Source: Rhodobacterales bacterium
GTDB taxonomy: Bacteria; Pseudomonadota; Alphaproteobacteria; Rhodobacterales; Rhodobacteraceae
DNA: 41,498 bases
Direction: 5' to 3'
Assembly (NCBI GenBank): GCA_026400325.1
Contig: JAPLPF010000204.1
Location: 1-41,498 of the forward strand
In this document: piece by piece, positions 17,331 to 26,197 of the stretch
How positions within the stretch are numbered: position 1 is the first letter of the stretch
How the letters are laid out: each line of letters begins with the position of its first letter
Made by a program: the position numbers and the translations under genes
The notes under the pieces: model-generated
What the model saw: the letters and a program-made list of their open reading frames with translations, nothing else
Told to the model about the DNA's origin: nothing
Databases searched by the model: none

Positions 17331-18271
17331 GCGTGGCCCTTCCAGTCGAGAATCATTTTCAGGCAGCCCGCGTCGGTGAAAGCGGTCTCATAGGCCTGTG
17401 CTGCATCGGCAGCGGGGCGGTGATGGGTGATCAGACCCGACAATGACAGCGCGCCACTTTCGATCAGCGACCGGGTGGCAGTCAGGTCTTCGGGCGCCCA
17501 TTCGCTGGCAATCCGAAAGCGCGCCTCTTTCATGAAGGCGGGCGGAAAGGCAAAGGCGACGGGGTCGGTGTAAAAGCCGGCCAGCACGATCTCGCCACCC
17601 TTTTTCAGGCGCATGACCAGCTGGTCCAGAAGACCAGGTGCACCGCTTGCGTCATAGATCGCGCGATAGTCGCGGCGCGGGTCATCCTGAGGGTCGATGA
17701 CGGGGTAACCCGGTGCCCCTTCCCGACGAATCGGGTTGGTCTCCCAGACCGTTGGCGCAGGCGCACCGGCCGCAAGGGTCAGCCGGGCCAGAAGGCGGCC
17801 AAGGGTGCCATGCCCCACGATCAGGTCAGGAAGGGCGGTGTTGAACCCGGCCAGCGCATGCCGCGCCGTTGCCGCCAGCGCCAGAAGCGCGCCTTCCGCC
17901 CCCATGCCCGAATCGATCCGCGCCACGCGGGAGGCTTTGGTCACCAGATGCCGCGAGGCGCCACCGAAGAGGCCCCTTACATTGCCGGTAAAGCAGTTTG
18001 CGCCGGGCACAAAGACCGTCTCACCAACACGAAAGCCGGTGTCGGCTCCAGCCTCGACCACCGTGCCCGCGGCCTCATAGCCCGGAACCAGTGGATAGCC
18101 CATGCCCGGAAAGGGCGGCATCGTGCCGGACCAGAACAGCTTTTCCGTCCCGGTGGAGATGCCGGAATGCAAAACCTCGACGACCAGATCATCCGGGCCG
18201 GGGGCCACAAGACCCAGGGTTTCCAGCCCCAGCTTTCTTGCCCCTTGCAGGATAACTGCCGTCGTTTGCAC
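17327..18271 (-). CDS. bchC: Bacteriochlorophyllide a dehydrogenase
   Basis: A 314-residue zinc-dependent alcohol-dehydrogenase-like enzyme that oxidises the 3-hydroxyethyl group to 3-acetyl, the last ring step before phytylation. [20 protein letters not shown] and [15 protein letters not shown] are diagnostic, with the nucleotide-binding region [15 protein letters not shown]. The GTG at 18271 is used ([20 protein letters not shown]), with GGAGAG a few bases upstream; the frame is open to 18304 but without a ribosome site. It is the first gene of the bchCXYZ-puf superoperon and sits directly behind two PpsR operators. Confidence 0.96.
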   Translation of the reverse strand: MQTTAVILQGARKLGLETLGLVAPGPDDLVVEVLHSGISTGTEKLFWSGTMPPFPGMGYPLVPGYEAAGTVVEAGADTGFRVGETVFVPGANCFTGNVRGLFGGASRHLVTKASRVARIDSGMGAEGALLALAATARHALAGFNTALPDLIVGHGTLGRLLARLTLAAGAPAPTVWETNPIRREGAPGYPVIDPQDDPRRDYRAIYDASGAPGLLDQLVMRLKKGGEIVLAGFYTDPVAFAFPPAFMKEARFRIASEWAPEDLTATRSLIESGALSLSGLITHHRPAADAAQAYETAFTDAGCLKMILDWKGHA

Positions 18272-18306
18272 GTCTGTCTCTCCCCGGCGGCAGTCTGCGG
18301 CCATAG

Positions 18307-18324
18307 TGTAAGTTTAACCTTACA
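18307..18324 (-). promoter_or_regulatory. PpsR/CrtJ operator, bchC proximal
   Basis: TGTAAGTTTAACCTTACA is a TGT-N12-ACA palindrome covering the bchC -10 region. It is separated by exactly 8 bases from a second operator, the spacing known for cooperative CrtJ binding at bchC. Confidence 0.92.
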
Positions 18325-18338
18325 TTTCAGACTGTCAA
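18311..18338 (-). promoter_or_regulatory. bchC promoter (-35/-10)
   Basis: On the minus strand TTGACA (18338-18333) is followed after 16 bases by TAAACT (18316-18311), a good sigma70-like pair. One PpsR palindrome covers each box, as described for the R. capsulatus bchC promoter. Confidence 0.7.
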
Positions 18339-18350
18339 TTTAATTAGACA
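18333..18350 (-). promoter_or_regulatory. PpsR/CrtJ operator, bchC distal
   Basis: TGTCAATTTAATTAGACA is the second TGT-N12-ACA palindrome. It covers the -35 box of bchC and overlaps the end of crtF, whose stop is at 18340-18342. Confidence 0.92.
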
Positions 18351-19482
18351 GTTTCGGGAGGGAATCTGCAGGCGCCGTGGCGGTCAGGGTCGACGTCACG
18401 AACGGCCGCAAGCTGCGCACCGGCGAGATGGCGTCAAACCCTGCCTGCCTCAGCAATCCGGCGATCTCGGAGGCCGACCGTGTTCTGCCGGTCTGCATCG
18501 CCAGGGTGTAAACGGTGAAGTAGACATCGGTCGCCGGATCAGGCCGCGCGCCGCCTGACATCGGCTCGGAAATGATCAGCCGACCGCGGGGGGGCAGCGC
18601 CTGCCGGACATTGGCCAGCAAGGCCGCCACGGTGGCATCGGAATGGTCATAAAGGACGCGGATCAGGCTGATCGCATCCGCGCCTTGCGGCAGGGCCTCG
18701 TCGCGAAAGCTGCCGGGCAGGATCGCGACATCCGCCCCCAGCCGCGCCCGCGCCCCGGCGACGACCGCAGGCAGGTCGAACAGCGTGCGGCGCAGGCCCG
18801 GATGCGCCTGGCCGACCGCTGCCAGAAACGCTCCGGTCCCGCCGCCCACGTCCATCAGATGCGTGATCCCGCGAAAATCCACCAGCCGCAGCGTGTCTTC
18901 CGCCACCAGCCCCTGGCTGTCGGCCATCAGATCGGAATAGCGCGCGGCAAGGTCGGGGTCAGCCGCCCCGCCCGCACCAAAGACATAGGGCCAGAAGCCT
19001 GCCAGTTCAGGCGAGGTTTCGCCCCGGAAAAAGGCAACCGGATCAGCCAGATCGCGGTAAAGGACCGGATGATGCCGCACCATCGCCTCCAGCCCCGGCA
19101 CGGTCAGAAAGGCCGCACCGCGCGTGGTCAGGTGCCAGTCGTCACCCTTGCGCCGAACCAGTTTCAGCGCCGCTCCGGCCTGCAGCAGCACGGCCATCCG
19201 GTCGGAGGGTACGCCGCACAGGGGGGCCAGCCGGGCCGTCGGCAGCGGCCCCTCGGCCAGACGGTGCAGCACGCGCAATTCCACCAGCGCCAGCAGCGCC
19301 TGGCTTTGCACAAAGCCCGAAACGATGGAGAACAGCGCCGATCCTTCGGCTTTCGCGATCCCGCTCAGGCCCGGAACCCGGGCGCAAAGGCGGTGGAACC
19401 AGGGTTGCAACGCAAGCTTTGCCGCCCAGCCCGGGCCTTTGCGCGGGCGGGGCAGCCCGGCATCAAGGCCGGTCTCGGTCAT
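18340..19482 (-). CDS. crtF: Demethylspheroidene O-methyltransferase
   Basis: A 380-residue SAM-dependent methyltransferase that methylates the C-1 hydroxyl of demethylspheroidene to give spheroidene. There is an N-terminal dimerisation/winged-helix part with [15 protein letters not shown], then the SAM motif [19 protein letters not shown] at about residue 212, and [20 protein letters not shown] near the active site. It starts with an ATGA overlap on the crtE stop, so crtE-crtF form one operon reading toward bchC. The stop lies within the distal bchC operator, so transcripts from crtEF run into bchC, the classic superoperon arrangement. Confidence 0.95.
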   Translation of the reverse strand: MTETGLDAGLPRPRKGPGWAAKLALQPWFHRLCARVPGLSGIAKAEGSALFSIVSGFVQSQALLALVELRVLHRLAEGPLPTARLAPLCGVPSDRMAVLLQAGAALKLVRRKGDDWHLTTRGAAFLTVPGLEAMVRHHPVLYRDLADPVAFFRGETSPELAGFWPYVFGAGGAADPDLAARYSDLMADSQGLVAEDTLRLVDFRGITHLMDVGGGTGAFLAAVGQAHPGLRRTLFDLPAVVAGARARLGADVAILPGSFRDEALPQGADAISLIRVLYDHSDATVAALLANVRQALPPRGRLIISEPMSGGARPDPATDVYFTVYTLAMQTGRTRSASEIAGLLRQAGFDAISPVRSLRPFVTSTLTATAPADSLPKLSN

Positions 19483-20384
19483 TTTGCCGCCGCGACCCGC
19501 GAGGTTGCTTGCGCCCCAAGATCAACCGGCGTCATCTTTTCGGCATAGGCGCGCACCAGACCGGCCAACCTCGCCTCGCCCGGGCAGGACGGGATCGAGG
19601 CGATGGCCCCGCCAAGGATGTCCTTCAGATGCCGGACCGCGCCCTGCACGCCCATCAAGGCAACCGCATTCGGACGGCCGTGCGCCGCGTCCTGTCCTGC
19701 GGGCTTGCCGGTTTCCTCGGCTGTCAGCAGCGCGTCCTTCAGATCGTCGGCCACCTGAAACGCCTCACCGATGCGGGCGCCAAGTTCTTCCCAGGGTTCA
19801 GGCTCTTGCCCGGCCGAGATCGCGCCAAGCTGGGTTGCCGCCACGAAAAGCGCCCCCGTCTTGGCCCGGTGATAGGCTGCAAGGTTGACCGTGGGTTCCG
19901 ATTCCCAGCCCTGCCCCGCACAGATGCCGCCCGGCATGCCGGTGCGCTGCGCCAGCGCCAGCACCAGCCGCAAGGCCCGGTCAGGCGCGACAGTACCAGC
20001 CCGCGCCAGCACCTCGAAGGCAAGGACGATCAGGCTGTCGCCGGCAAGAATTGCCAAAGGCTCGCCATAGGCGCGGTGAACCGACGGCTTGCCACGCCTG
20101 AGGTCGGCGTTGTCGAAGGCGGGCAGGTCGTCATGGACAAGGCTGGCGCAATGGATCAGCTCCAGCGCCACCGCCGCCGCATCCGACAGCGCGGGCCGGT
20201 CGTCGCCGCAGGCCAGCGCGACCGACAGAAGAATGGTGGGCCGGATCCTTGCACCGCCTGACATCGTGGCATGGCCCAGGGCCGCCGCCAACCGTTGCGG
20301 CACCGCCTCGGCCCCGGCAGGTGAACGTTGGCCCAGAAGGACAGCCCCGGCAAGCGCGGATTCTAGTCTTGTGGAAAGGTCCAT
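19479..20384 (-). CDS. crtE: Geranylgeranyl diphosphate synthase
   Basis: A 301-residue prenyltransferase making C20 geranylgeranyl-PP, the branch-point precursor for carotenoids and for the bacteriochlorophyll tail. The first aspartate-rich motif is [20 protein letters not shown] (DDxxxxD) and the second is FQVADDLKD (DDxxD). Lys/Arg positions near GARIRP are typical. The ATG at 20384 is used; the longer open frame to 20441 is intergenic. Promoter-proximal sequence carries a PpsR operator shared with the divergent crtD. Confidence 0.96.
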   Translation of the reverse strand: MDLSTRLESALAGAVLLGQRSPAGAEAVPQRLAAALGHATMSGGARIRPTILLSVALACGDDRPALSDAAAVALELIHCASLVHDDLPAFDNADLRRGKPSVHRAYGEPLAILAGDSLIVLAFEVLARAGTVAPDRALRLVLALAQRTGMPGGICAGQGWESEPTVNLAAYHRAKTGALFVAATQLGAISAGQEPEPWEELGARIGEAFQVADDLKDALLTAEETGKPAGQDAAHGRPNAVALMGVQGAVRHLKDILGGAIASIPSCPGEARLAGLVRAYAEKMTPVDLGAQATSRVAAAK

Positions 20385-20454
20385 CACACACCTGCAAGCC
20401 AGCCGGGTGGCCCCGGTGGCACCCTGACGCAAGACTGGCACCGGGGGGGGCAGT

Positions 20455-20496
20455 TGTAAACTAAAACTTACAGTCCGATGCTTGTTTTGGTTTACA
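20455..20496. promoter_or_regulatory. PpsR/CrtJ operators between crtE and crtD
   Basis: TGTAAACTAAAACTTACA (20455-20472) is a full TGT-N12-ACA site in the 140-base divergent region. A second element, TGTTTTGGTTTACA (20483-20496), has half-sites 8 bases apart and may be a weaker site. Both probably repress crtE-F and crtD-C in air. Confidence 0.85.
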
Positions 20497-20524
20497 TCAT
20501 TTTGCGACAGGCTAGATTGACCGC

Positions 20525-22120
20525 ATGAACAACCCAGCTGAGACTGTCATCGTGATCGGGGCCGGAATGGGCGGACTTGCCGCCGCGATCCGGCTTGCGG
20601 CGGCAGGTCAGCCCGTCACCCTGGTCGAGGCGGCGGCAGGTCCGGGCGGCAAGATGCGCACGGTGCCGTCCGCTGCGGGGCCGGTCGACGCCGGACCGAC
20701 CGTCCTGACCCGGCGCGCGGTCTTTGACGATCTTTTCGCCTTGGCAGGCGAGCGGATGGACGATCATCTGTCCCTTCTGCCGCAAGCGGTTCTGGCCCGG
20801 CACTGGTGGCCCGACGGCAGCCGTCTGGACCTGACCGGCGCAACTGAAACCGACGCGCAGGCGATCGCCGCCCTTGCCGGTCAGGATGAGGCGCTGGCCT
20901 TCCGCCGCTTTGACCGGCTGGCCAGCGCCCTGCACGTCGCCTTCGATGCTCCGGTCATGCAGGCGGCCAGACCGGACCTGCCCGCGATCATCCTGGCAGC
21001 GCTGCGCGATCCGTCGCTTTGGCCCGCTCTTGTGCCGGGCCGGTCGCTGTCGGGGATGCTGAACCGCCAGTTCCGCGACCCACGCCTGCGCCAGCTTTTC
21101 GCGCGCTATGCCACTTACGTCGGCGGAAGGCCTGACCACTCGCCCGCCGTCCTGTCGCTGATCTGGCGGGCCGAGGCGGCGGGGGTCTGGGCGGTGTCGG
21201 GCGGGATGCACCGGCTGGCCCTGGCCCTGGCCGATCTGGCAAGGCGGCTTGGCGCCGATCTGCGCTGGTCAAACCCCGCGCGGCGGATTGTCCGGCAAGG
21301 CGGGCGGGTGACGGGGGTCCAGCTTGCCGATGGCCAGACCCTGCCCTGCGCGGCCTGCGTCTTTGCCGGCGACCCTGCCGCGCTGGCGGCGGGTCACCTG
21401 GGCGAGGGGCTGGAGACCGCCCTGCCCCGCAGCGCCACTGGCCCGCGCAGCCTTTCGGCCTGGGTCTGGTCCTTTGCTGCCAAAACCGAAGGCCCGCTTG
21501 CGCATGACCTTCTGCATCACAACGTCTTTTTCCCGGACGACACCCGCGGCGAATTCGGCCCCCTGTCGCGGGGCGAGATGCCACAGACCCCGACACTTTA
21601 CATCTGCGCCGAGGACCGTCATGCCCCGATCCGCCCGCACGGGGACGAGCGGTTCGAGATCATCGTCAACGCCCCCGCAGACCACCCCGACCAGCCAGAG
21701 GATTTCGCCCGATGCCAGGCCCGCACCTTCCAGACCCTTCGCAAACAGGGGCTGTGGTTCACGCCCGAGCCGGGCAGATCGACGCTGACAACGCCCGCGA
21801 TGCTGGACCGGCTTTTCCCGGGGTCCGGGGGGGCGATCTACGGCCGCAGTCCGGAGGGGACCTTCGCGGCCTTCGCGCGACCGGGGGCGCGGACGAAGGT
21901 GGCGGGGCTGTACCTCGCGGGCGGGGGGGCGCATCCGGGGGCTGGAGTGCCGATGGCGGCGCTCTCCGGCCAGCACGCGGCGGACGCGGTGATGGTGGAC
22001 CTGACCAAAAGGGGCCTGACCAAAAGGGGCCTGACTTCAGCGTCCATGTCGGCCCGGACTGCTATGCCTGGTGGTATCTTGACGGGGTCAGTGACGACGG
22101 GGCACGCGCCGTCTCGGTGA
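20525..22120 (+). CDS. crtD: Methoxyneurosporene/hydroxyneurosporene C-3,4 desaturase
   Basis: An FAD-dependent phytoene-desaturase-family enzyme (531 residues) that introduces the 3,4 double bond on the way to spheroidene. The dinucleotide motif VIVIGAGMGGLAAAIRLAAA begins at residue 9, and the C-terminal FAD motif GLYLAGGGAHPGAGVPMAAL is at about residue 460. The usual family length is near 495. The extra length is a tail after HAADAVMVD that includes an in-frame duplication (LTKRGLTKRGLT) and dual-coding overlap with crtC upstream sequence. The TGA stop overlaps the crtC GTG start as GTGA, so the two genes are translationally coupled. Confidence 0.93.
   Translation: MNNPAETVIVIGAGMGGLAAAIRLAAAGQPVTLVEAAAGPGGKMRTVPSAAGPVDAGPTVLTRRAVFDDLFALAGERMDDHLSLLPQAVLARHWWPDGSRLDLTGATETDAQAIAALAGQDEALAFRRFDRLASALHVAFDAPVMQAARPDLPAIILAALRDPSLWPALVPGRSLSGMLNRQFRDPRLRQLFARYATYVGGRPDHSPAVLSLIWRAEAAGVWAVSGGMHRLALALADLARRLGADLRWSNPARRIVRQGGRVTGVQLADGQTLPCAACVFAGDPAALAAGHLGEGLETALPRSATGPRSLSAWVWSFAAKTEGPLAHDLLHHNVFFPDDTRGEFGPLSRGEMPQTPTLYICAEDRHAPIRPHGDERFEIIVNAPADHPDQPEDFARCQARTFQTLRKQGLWFTPEPGRSTLTTPAMLDRLFPGSGGAIYGRSPEGTFAAFARPGARTKVAGLYLAGGGAHPGAGVPMAALSGQHAADAVMVDLTKRGLTKRGLTSASMSARTAMPGGILTGSVTTGHAPSR
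22000..22035. repeat. 15-bp tandem repeat in the crtD tail
   Basis: CCTGACCAAAAGGGG occurs twice (22000-22014 and 22015-22029), followed by a partial third copy, CCTGAC. The length is a multiple of three, so both crtD and the overlapping crtC-frame sequence stay open. Probably a slippage duplication. Confidence 0.85.
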
Positions 22121-22956
22121 TCGGGTTCATCGGGTCGGTCTTTTCACCCTGGTATCGCTGGTCCGGCCGGCGCGAGCCGCAGAACCACGTCTGCCTGAAT
22201 GTCGCGACCTACGGGCCGGGCGGGCGCTTCACGATGACCGACCGGGGCCGCCCCGCGCTGCGCCAGACGCCCGACCGGCTGCAGATCGGGCCATCGTCGA
22301 TGCACTGGACGGGGCAGGACCTGGTGGTGGAGGTCAATGAAATCTCGGCCCTGCCGCTGGTATCCCGGGTCCGGGGCACGATCACCCTGACGCCCGAGGC
22401 CCTGACCGGGGTCGAGGCGCGGCTGACGCCGGACGGGTCACACAGCTGGCGACCCTTTGCCCCCATCGCGCGGGTGAAGGTTGACCTCAGCCAGGGCCAC
22501 AAGTGGGAAGGCCACGGCTACTGGGACGCGAATTTCGGCACGGCGGCACTTGAGGCCGACTTCCGGTTCTGGACCTGGGGACGTTTCCCGCTGAAGGATC
22601 GGACGGTCTGCTTTTACGACGCGACGCGCCGTGACGGGTCCACCCTCGCGCTGGGGGTCGAAGTCTTGCGCGACGGAACCGTGCAAGAGATTGCTCCGCC
22701 ACCGGTCGCGCCCTTTCGCCGCAGCCTTTGGGCTTTGCGACGGGAAACCCGGGCGGATGCCGGGTTCCAGCCACGCCAGAAGATGAGCCTGCTGGACGCG
22801 CCGTTCTATTCCCGGTCCCTGGTGGAAACCCGGATCGGGGGTGAGACCACGACCGGGGTGCATGAGGCGCTTGACCTCGTGCGCTATCGCCAGCCCTTGC
22901 TGAAACCGATGATCGCGGTCCGGGTGCCGCGTCGCAAGGGCTGGGTGTTCGACTGA
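22117..22956 (+). CDS. crtC: Acyclic carotenoid 1,2-hydratase (hydroxyneurosporene synthase)
   Basis: A 279-residue hydratase that adds water across the 1,2 double bond of neurosporene-type carotenoids. Characteristic phrases are FIGSVFSPWYRWSGRREPQN, CLNVATYGPGGRFTMTDRGR, GHGYWDANFGTAALEADFRF and ETTTGVHEALDL. The GTG at 22117 (VIGFIGSVFSPWY) overlaps the crtD stop and gives about the 281 residues usual in Rhodobacter. The same frame just upstream, inside crtD, encodes CYAWWYLDGVSDDG, which resembles the N-terminus of longer CrtC proteins, but no start codon precedes it within the crtD end. The true N-terminus is therefore slightly uncertain. Confidence 0.93.
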   Translation: MIGFIGSVFSPWYRWSGRREPQNHVCLNVATYGPGGRFTMTDRGRPALRQTPDRLQIGPSSMHWTGQDLVVEVNEISALPLVSRVRGTITLTPEALTGVEARLTPDGSHSWRPFAPIARVKVDLSQGHKWEGHGYWDANFGTAALEADFRFWTWGRFPLKDRTVCFYDATRRDGSTLALGVEVLRDGTVQEIAPPPVAPFRRSLWALRRETRADAGFQPRQKMSLLDAPFYSRSLVETRIGGETTTGVHEALDLVRYRQPLLKPMIAVRVPRRKGWVFD

Positions 22957-22971
22957 GGCCAGCGGCTTGCG

Positions 22972-23451
22972 TCAGACCCCTGCTTGCGCGCCGACCGACG
23001 CCTCGGGGTTCAGGCGCACAAGGGCCAGGTTCAGTGCCCCGGCCACGGTGACCCAGACGACATAGGGCACGAACATCAGCCCGGCCCAGAAATCCACCGT
23101 GAAGAAGGCGATGCAGGTCGCCGTCACCGACAGCCACAGCCCCGCCATCGGCACCAGCGCCGCGCGCATCCGCCTCAGCCCGAAGAAGATCGGGGTCCAG
23201 AGCGTGTTGAACGCAATCTGCACGGACCAAAGTGCCAGGCCGACGCTGGCCCCTTCGAACAGCGACGCGCGGGCGGCGGCGGCTGACATCAAGATGTACA
23301 GCGACATCCACGCCACCGGGAACACCCAGTTCGGCGGGTTCCAGGACGGCTTTTTCAGCGCGACATACCAGGGGCCGGTGGGAAACATCGCCCCCGTGGC
23401 CGCGGCGGCACCACAGGCGGCAAGGTAGATTGCGAACAGCCCGAAATCCAT
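22972..23451 (-). CDS. tspO: TspO/MBR tryptophan-rich sensory protein
   Basis: A 159-residue outer-membrane five-helix protein (formerly CrtK), known in R. sphaeroides as an oxygen-linked negative modulator of photosynthesis genes that binds tetrapyrroles. Tryptophan-rich loops such as GPWYVALKKPSWNPPNWVFP and IAFNTLWTPIFFGLRR are diagnostic. The ATG at 23451 has AGAGG 8 bases upstream. It converges with crtC (15-base gap) and precedes crtB's stop region on the same strand. Length matches the 158-residue R. sphaeroides protein. Confidence 0.96.
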   Translation of the reverse strand: MDFGLFAIYLAACGAAAATGAMFPTGPWYVALKKPSWNPPNWVFPVAWMSLYILMSAAAARASLFEGASVGLALWSVQIAFNTLWTPIFFGLRRMRAALVPMAGLWLSVTATCIAFFTVDFWAGLMFVPYVVWVTVAGALNLALVRLNPEASVGAQAGV

Positions 23452-23534
23452 GCACAGCACCTCTTTGCAATCCGGGATATGCCGGTTTCATCCGGTAGAC
23501 AACTGCCGATCAACCGCGAAAGGCGGGACAGGGG

Positions 23535-24523
23535 TCAGGCCGAAAGCCCGCGGTCACGCGCTTCAAGCTGGGCCAGCACGGACATGAGCGCGTCGCTGCG
23601 GCCCCTTGCGGACGACTGGCGCGCCGCAGCGCGGACAAGGAAGGCGACCTCCGGCTCGGGTGGGGCGTGCAGGGTTGCCGGGCGCGGCATGACCATGGTG
23701 CCTGCCGCCTGAACCGTGGCAAGCCCGATCCAGCCCAGCTTCTGCGCCTTGGTGGTGCGGGCTCGGGCGGTCAGGCTGTCGTGCCCGTTGCGCGCCACCG
23801 ACGCGCCAATCCCGCCATAGATCGACCGGGCAGCAAGGATACCCGGGCGGCAGGCCACGGGCAACGCCGGAACGCCGGCCCCGGCCCGCAGGTAAAGCTG
23901 GTCCGCCTTGGCAAGAAGCCGCGCGATGGTCTTGCGGATTGCGGGACTTGCCTCCGGTTTGTCGAGAAACCCGTCAGGGTCGATCCCGGCATCTGTCAGC
24001 CAGTCCACCGGCAGGTATAGCCGACCGGCGCGGGCGTCTTCGCCCACGTCGCGGGCGATGTTGGTAAGCTGCATCGCAAGTCCCAGATCGCAGGCCCGGG
24101 CCAGCGCATCGGCGTCACGCACCCGCATCAGCACACACATCATTGCGCCCACGGCCGCAGCAACCCGGGCCGAATAATCCAGCACCCCGGACAGATCGCC
24201 GTAGCGCCGGCCGGTTGCATCCCAGGCCATCCCCTCCAGCAGCGCATCAGGCAGCGCGCGGGGCATCTCGAACGCGTCCACCACGGCGGCAAAGGCGCGG
24301 TCGGCTGGCGCGTTGCGCGGGCGGCCTTCGAAGACCAGATCCAGCCGGTCGCGCAACGCCAGCACCGCCGGGGCCTTATCGTCGCATTCATCCACCGCAT
24401 CATCGGCGTTGTGGGCAAAAGGCGTGACGCGGCATGGAAGGAAAGGCTGCCGGTGCGGATCGCTGCGCGGCAGGCCTCAAGGTCCGCAGCCGCGATGAAC
24501 GTCGAGGGGGGTCGGGCGGTCAT
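23535..24523 (-). pseudogene. crtB: Phytoene synthase, frameshifted near the N-terminus
   Basis: CrtB joins two geranylgeranyl-PP to phytoene, the first committed carotenoid step. The ATG at 24523 overlaps the crtI stop (ATGA) and reads MTARPPSTFIAAADLEACRA, then GSLSFHAASRLLP. The frame then breaks at about 24408-24412. The downstream frame starts at ADDAVDECDDKAPAVLALRD, which carries the first aspartate motif (DDAVDE), and continues normally through QLTNIARDVGEDARAGRLYL (second motif) to the end. The expected 16-residue stretch of the ALALYAFCR type is missing, with 5 bases left, implying loss of about 43 bp. A literal reading has no functional phytoene synthase, although a restart at ATG 24395 is possible but would lose DDAVDE's first residues. 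Confidence 0.88.
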
Positions 24524-26076
24524 TCGGCGGCCATCCTGACTGGGGGGGCGGTAGCGCGGACGGCGGGCTCGGGGATCAAGTGGCCCAGGATCTCGGCCGT
24601 GCCGATCACGCCGGGAACACCCGCGCCCGGATGGGTGCCCGCGCCGCAAAGATAAAGGCCGGGCAGTTCCTCGGACACGTTGTGGGGGCGGAACCAGGCC
24701 GACTGGAAGATACGCGGCTCCAGCGAGAAACCGGCACCGTAAGGCGAATTGTAACGGGTCTGGAACGTCTCGGGCGTGAAGACACGCTCGGCTGTGATGC
24801 GGTCGCGAAAGCCGGGCAGCATCGGCTCCAGCATCTTGGCGACGCGGGCCTTGTAGGTTTCGGTGAAGGTAGGCCAGTCGGCGGCATCATGGCCAAGATG
24901 CGGCACCGGGCTGAGCGCGTAGAACGTGTCATCGCCGTCCGGCGCTGCAGACGGGTCGGTCACCGTGGGGCGGTGGACATAAAGGCTCATGTCCTCGGTG
25001 ATCTTCCCCGTACGAAAGAGATCGCGGATGTGTTCGCGGTAGTGCGGGCCGACAAGGATGGTGTGGTGCCCGGCATCCGGCCACATCGCGCGCGTGCCCT
25101 TGGTGCCGAAATACCAGACGAAAAGCCCCATCGACCAACGCGACCGGGCCATGCGCTTGTCGGTCCAGCGCCGTTTCTTGTGGTTGCGCAGCAACGTGCC
25201 ATAGGTAAAGCCGGGGTCGGCGTTGGAAATGGTGATTTCGGAGGCAAGGGTCTCGCCCGTTTTCAGCCGGACACCGGCCGCGCGGCCATCCCTGGTCACA
25301 ATCTCGTCCGCGTCGGTCTGCAAGCGGACCGTGCCGCCCTGTCCTTCGATCACCCGGACCATGGCATCGGCGATCGCCTGCACCCCACCCATCGCGTAAT
25401 GCACCCCGAAGGACGATTCCAGATGGCTGACCAGCGCGTAAATCGAGGTCACGCGAAACGGGTCGCCCCCGATGAACAAGGGGTGAAACGACAGCGCAAA
25501 ACGCAGGGCCGGGTCGGTGACACGCCGCGCGGCATGGGCGTGGACCGACCGGTCCGCCCGCAGCCAGGCGAACTTTGGCAGGACCTTGATCAGGTCCCAC
25601 AGCCGGTGCATCGGGCGGCGGCCAAGATCCTCGAACCCGAAGTCATAGCGCGTGCGGGCATCGGCCAGGAAACGGTCAAACCCGGCCGAATCAGCAGGCG
25701 ACAGGCGCGCAGCCTCGGCCCGGATGGCCTCGACCCCGGGGCGCATGGTGAAGTGGCGGCCGTCCTGAAAGCGGATTTCATAGAACGGGTCCAGCGGGCG
25801 CAGATCGACATCCTGGTGAAAGTCGCGACCACAGGCCGACCACAGGTCACGCAGGATCTGCGGCACGGTCACGATGGTCGGGCCAAGGTCGAACCGGTGG
25901 CCCTGGTCAGTGATGGACGACCCCCGCCCGCCGGGTCGGTCCAGCCGGTCGATCACGGTAACACGCCAACCCTTGGCGCCAAGCCGCATGGCGCTGGCAA
26001 GACCGCCCAGCCCCGCGCCGATGACAAGAGCCTGGCCTTGTGCCTGACGTGGGACCTGGGGGATGATCTGGTTCAT
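24520..26076 (-). CDS. crtI: Phytoene desaturase (neurosporene-forming)
   Basis: A 518-residue FAD enzyme that desaturates phytoene in three steps to neurosporene in Rhodobacter. The dinucleotide-binding motif ALVIGAGLGGLASAMRLGAK is at about residues 17-35, with VIDRLDRPGGRGSSITDQGH next. The C-terminal carotenoid-desaturase signature GLYLCGAGTHPGAGVPGVIG is complete. The ATG at 26076 is chosen over an open frame to 26124, which would run across the PpsR operator. It leads the crtI-crtB operon, transcribed divergently from crtA, and is intact. Confidence 0.96.
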   Translation of the reverse strand: MNQIIPQVPRQAQGQALVIGAGLGGLASAMRLGAKGWRVTVIDRLDRPGGRGSSITDQGHRFDLGPTIVTVPQILRDLWSACGRDFHQDVDLRPLDPFYEIRFQDGRHFTMRPGVEAIRAEAARLSPADSAGFDRFLADARTRYDFGFEDLGRRPMHRLWDLIKVLPKFAWLRADRSVHAHAARRVTDPALRFALSFHPLFIGGDPFRVTSIYALVSHLESSFGVHYAMGGVQAIADAMVRVIEGQGGTVRLQTDADEIVTRDGRAAGVRLKTGETLASEITISNADPGFTYGTLLRNHKKRRWTDKRMARSRWSMGLFVWYFGTKGTRAMWPDAGHHTILVGPHYREHIRDLFRTGKITEDMSLYVHRPTVTDPSAAPDGDDTFYALSPVPHLGHDAADWPTFTETYKARVAKMLEPMLPGFRDRITAERVFTPETFQTRYNSPYGAGFSLEPRIFQSAWFRPHNVSEELPGLYLCGAGTHPGAGVPGVIGTAEILGHLIPEPAVRATAPPVRMAAE

Positions 26077-26092
26077 GCTGGGGATGATACGG

Positions 26093-26110
26093 TGTCTACC
26101 CAGATTTACA
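26093..26110 (-). promoter_or_regulatory. PpsR/CrtJ operator of crtI
   Basis: TGTCTACCCAGATTTACA is a TGT-N12-ACA palindrome 17 bases upstream of the crtI start. Another lies 57 bases away before crtA, matching the divergent crtA-crtI control region of Rhodobacter. Confidence 0.9.
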
Positions 26111-26167
26111 ACTACCCTGTTCATGCGGCAAAACAGCCCCTTCCCGTGCGAATGTTTTGCGATAGAC

Positions 26168-26185
26168 TGTCAGTGTTTTCTTACA
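26168..26185 (+). promoter_or_regulatory. PpsR/CrtJ operator of crtA
   Basis: TGTCAGTGTTTTCTTACA is a TGT-N12-ACA palindrome 12 bases upstream of the crtA ATG, with the crtA ribosome site (GGAGG) immediately after it. Confidence 0.92.
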
Positions 26186-26197
26186 CTGGAGGCACGC

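Noticed and set aside
20483-20496. TGT-N8-ACA as a full PpsR operator
   Set aside because: Spacing differs from the consensus N12, so it is only noted as a possible weaker site.
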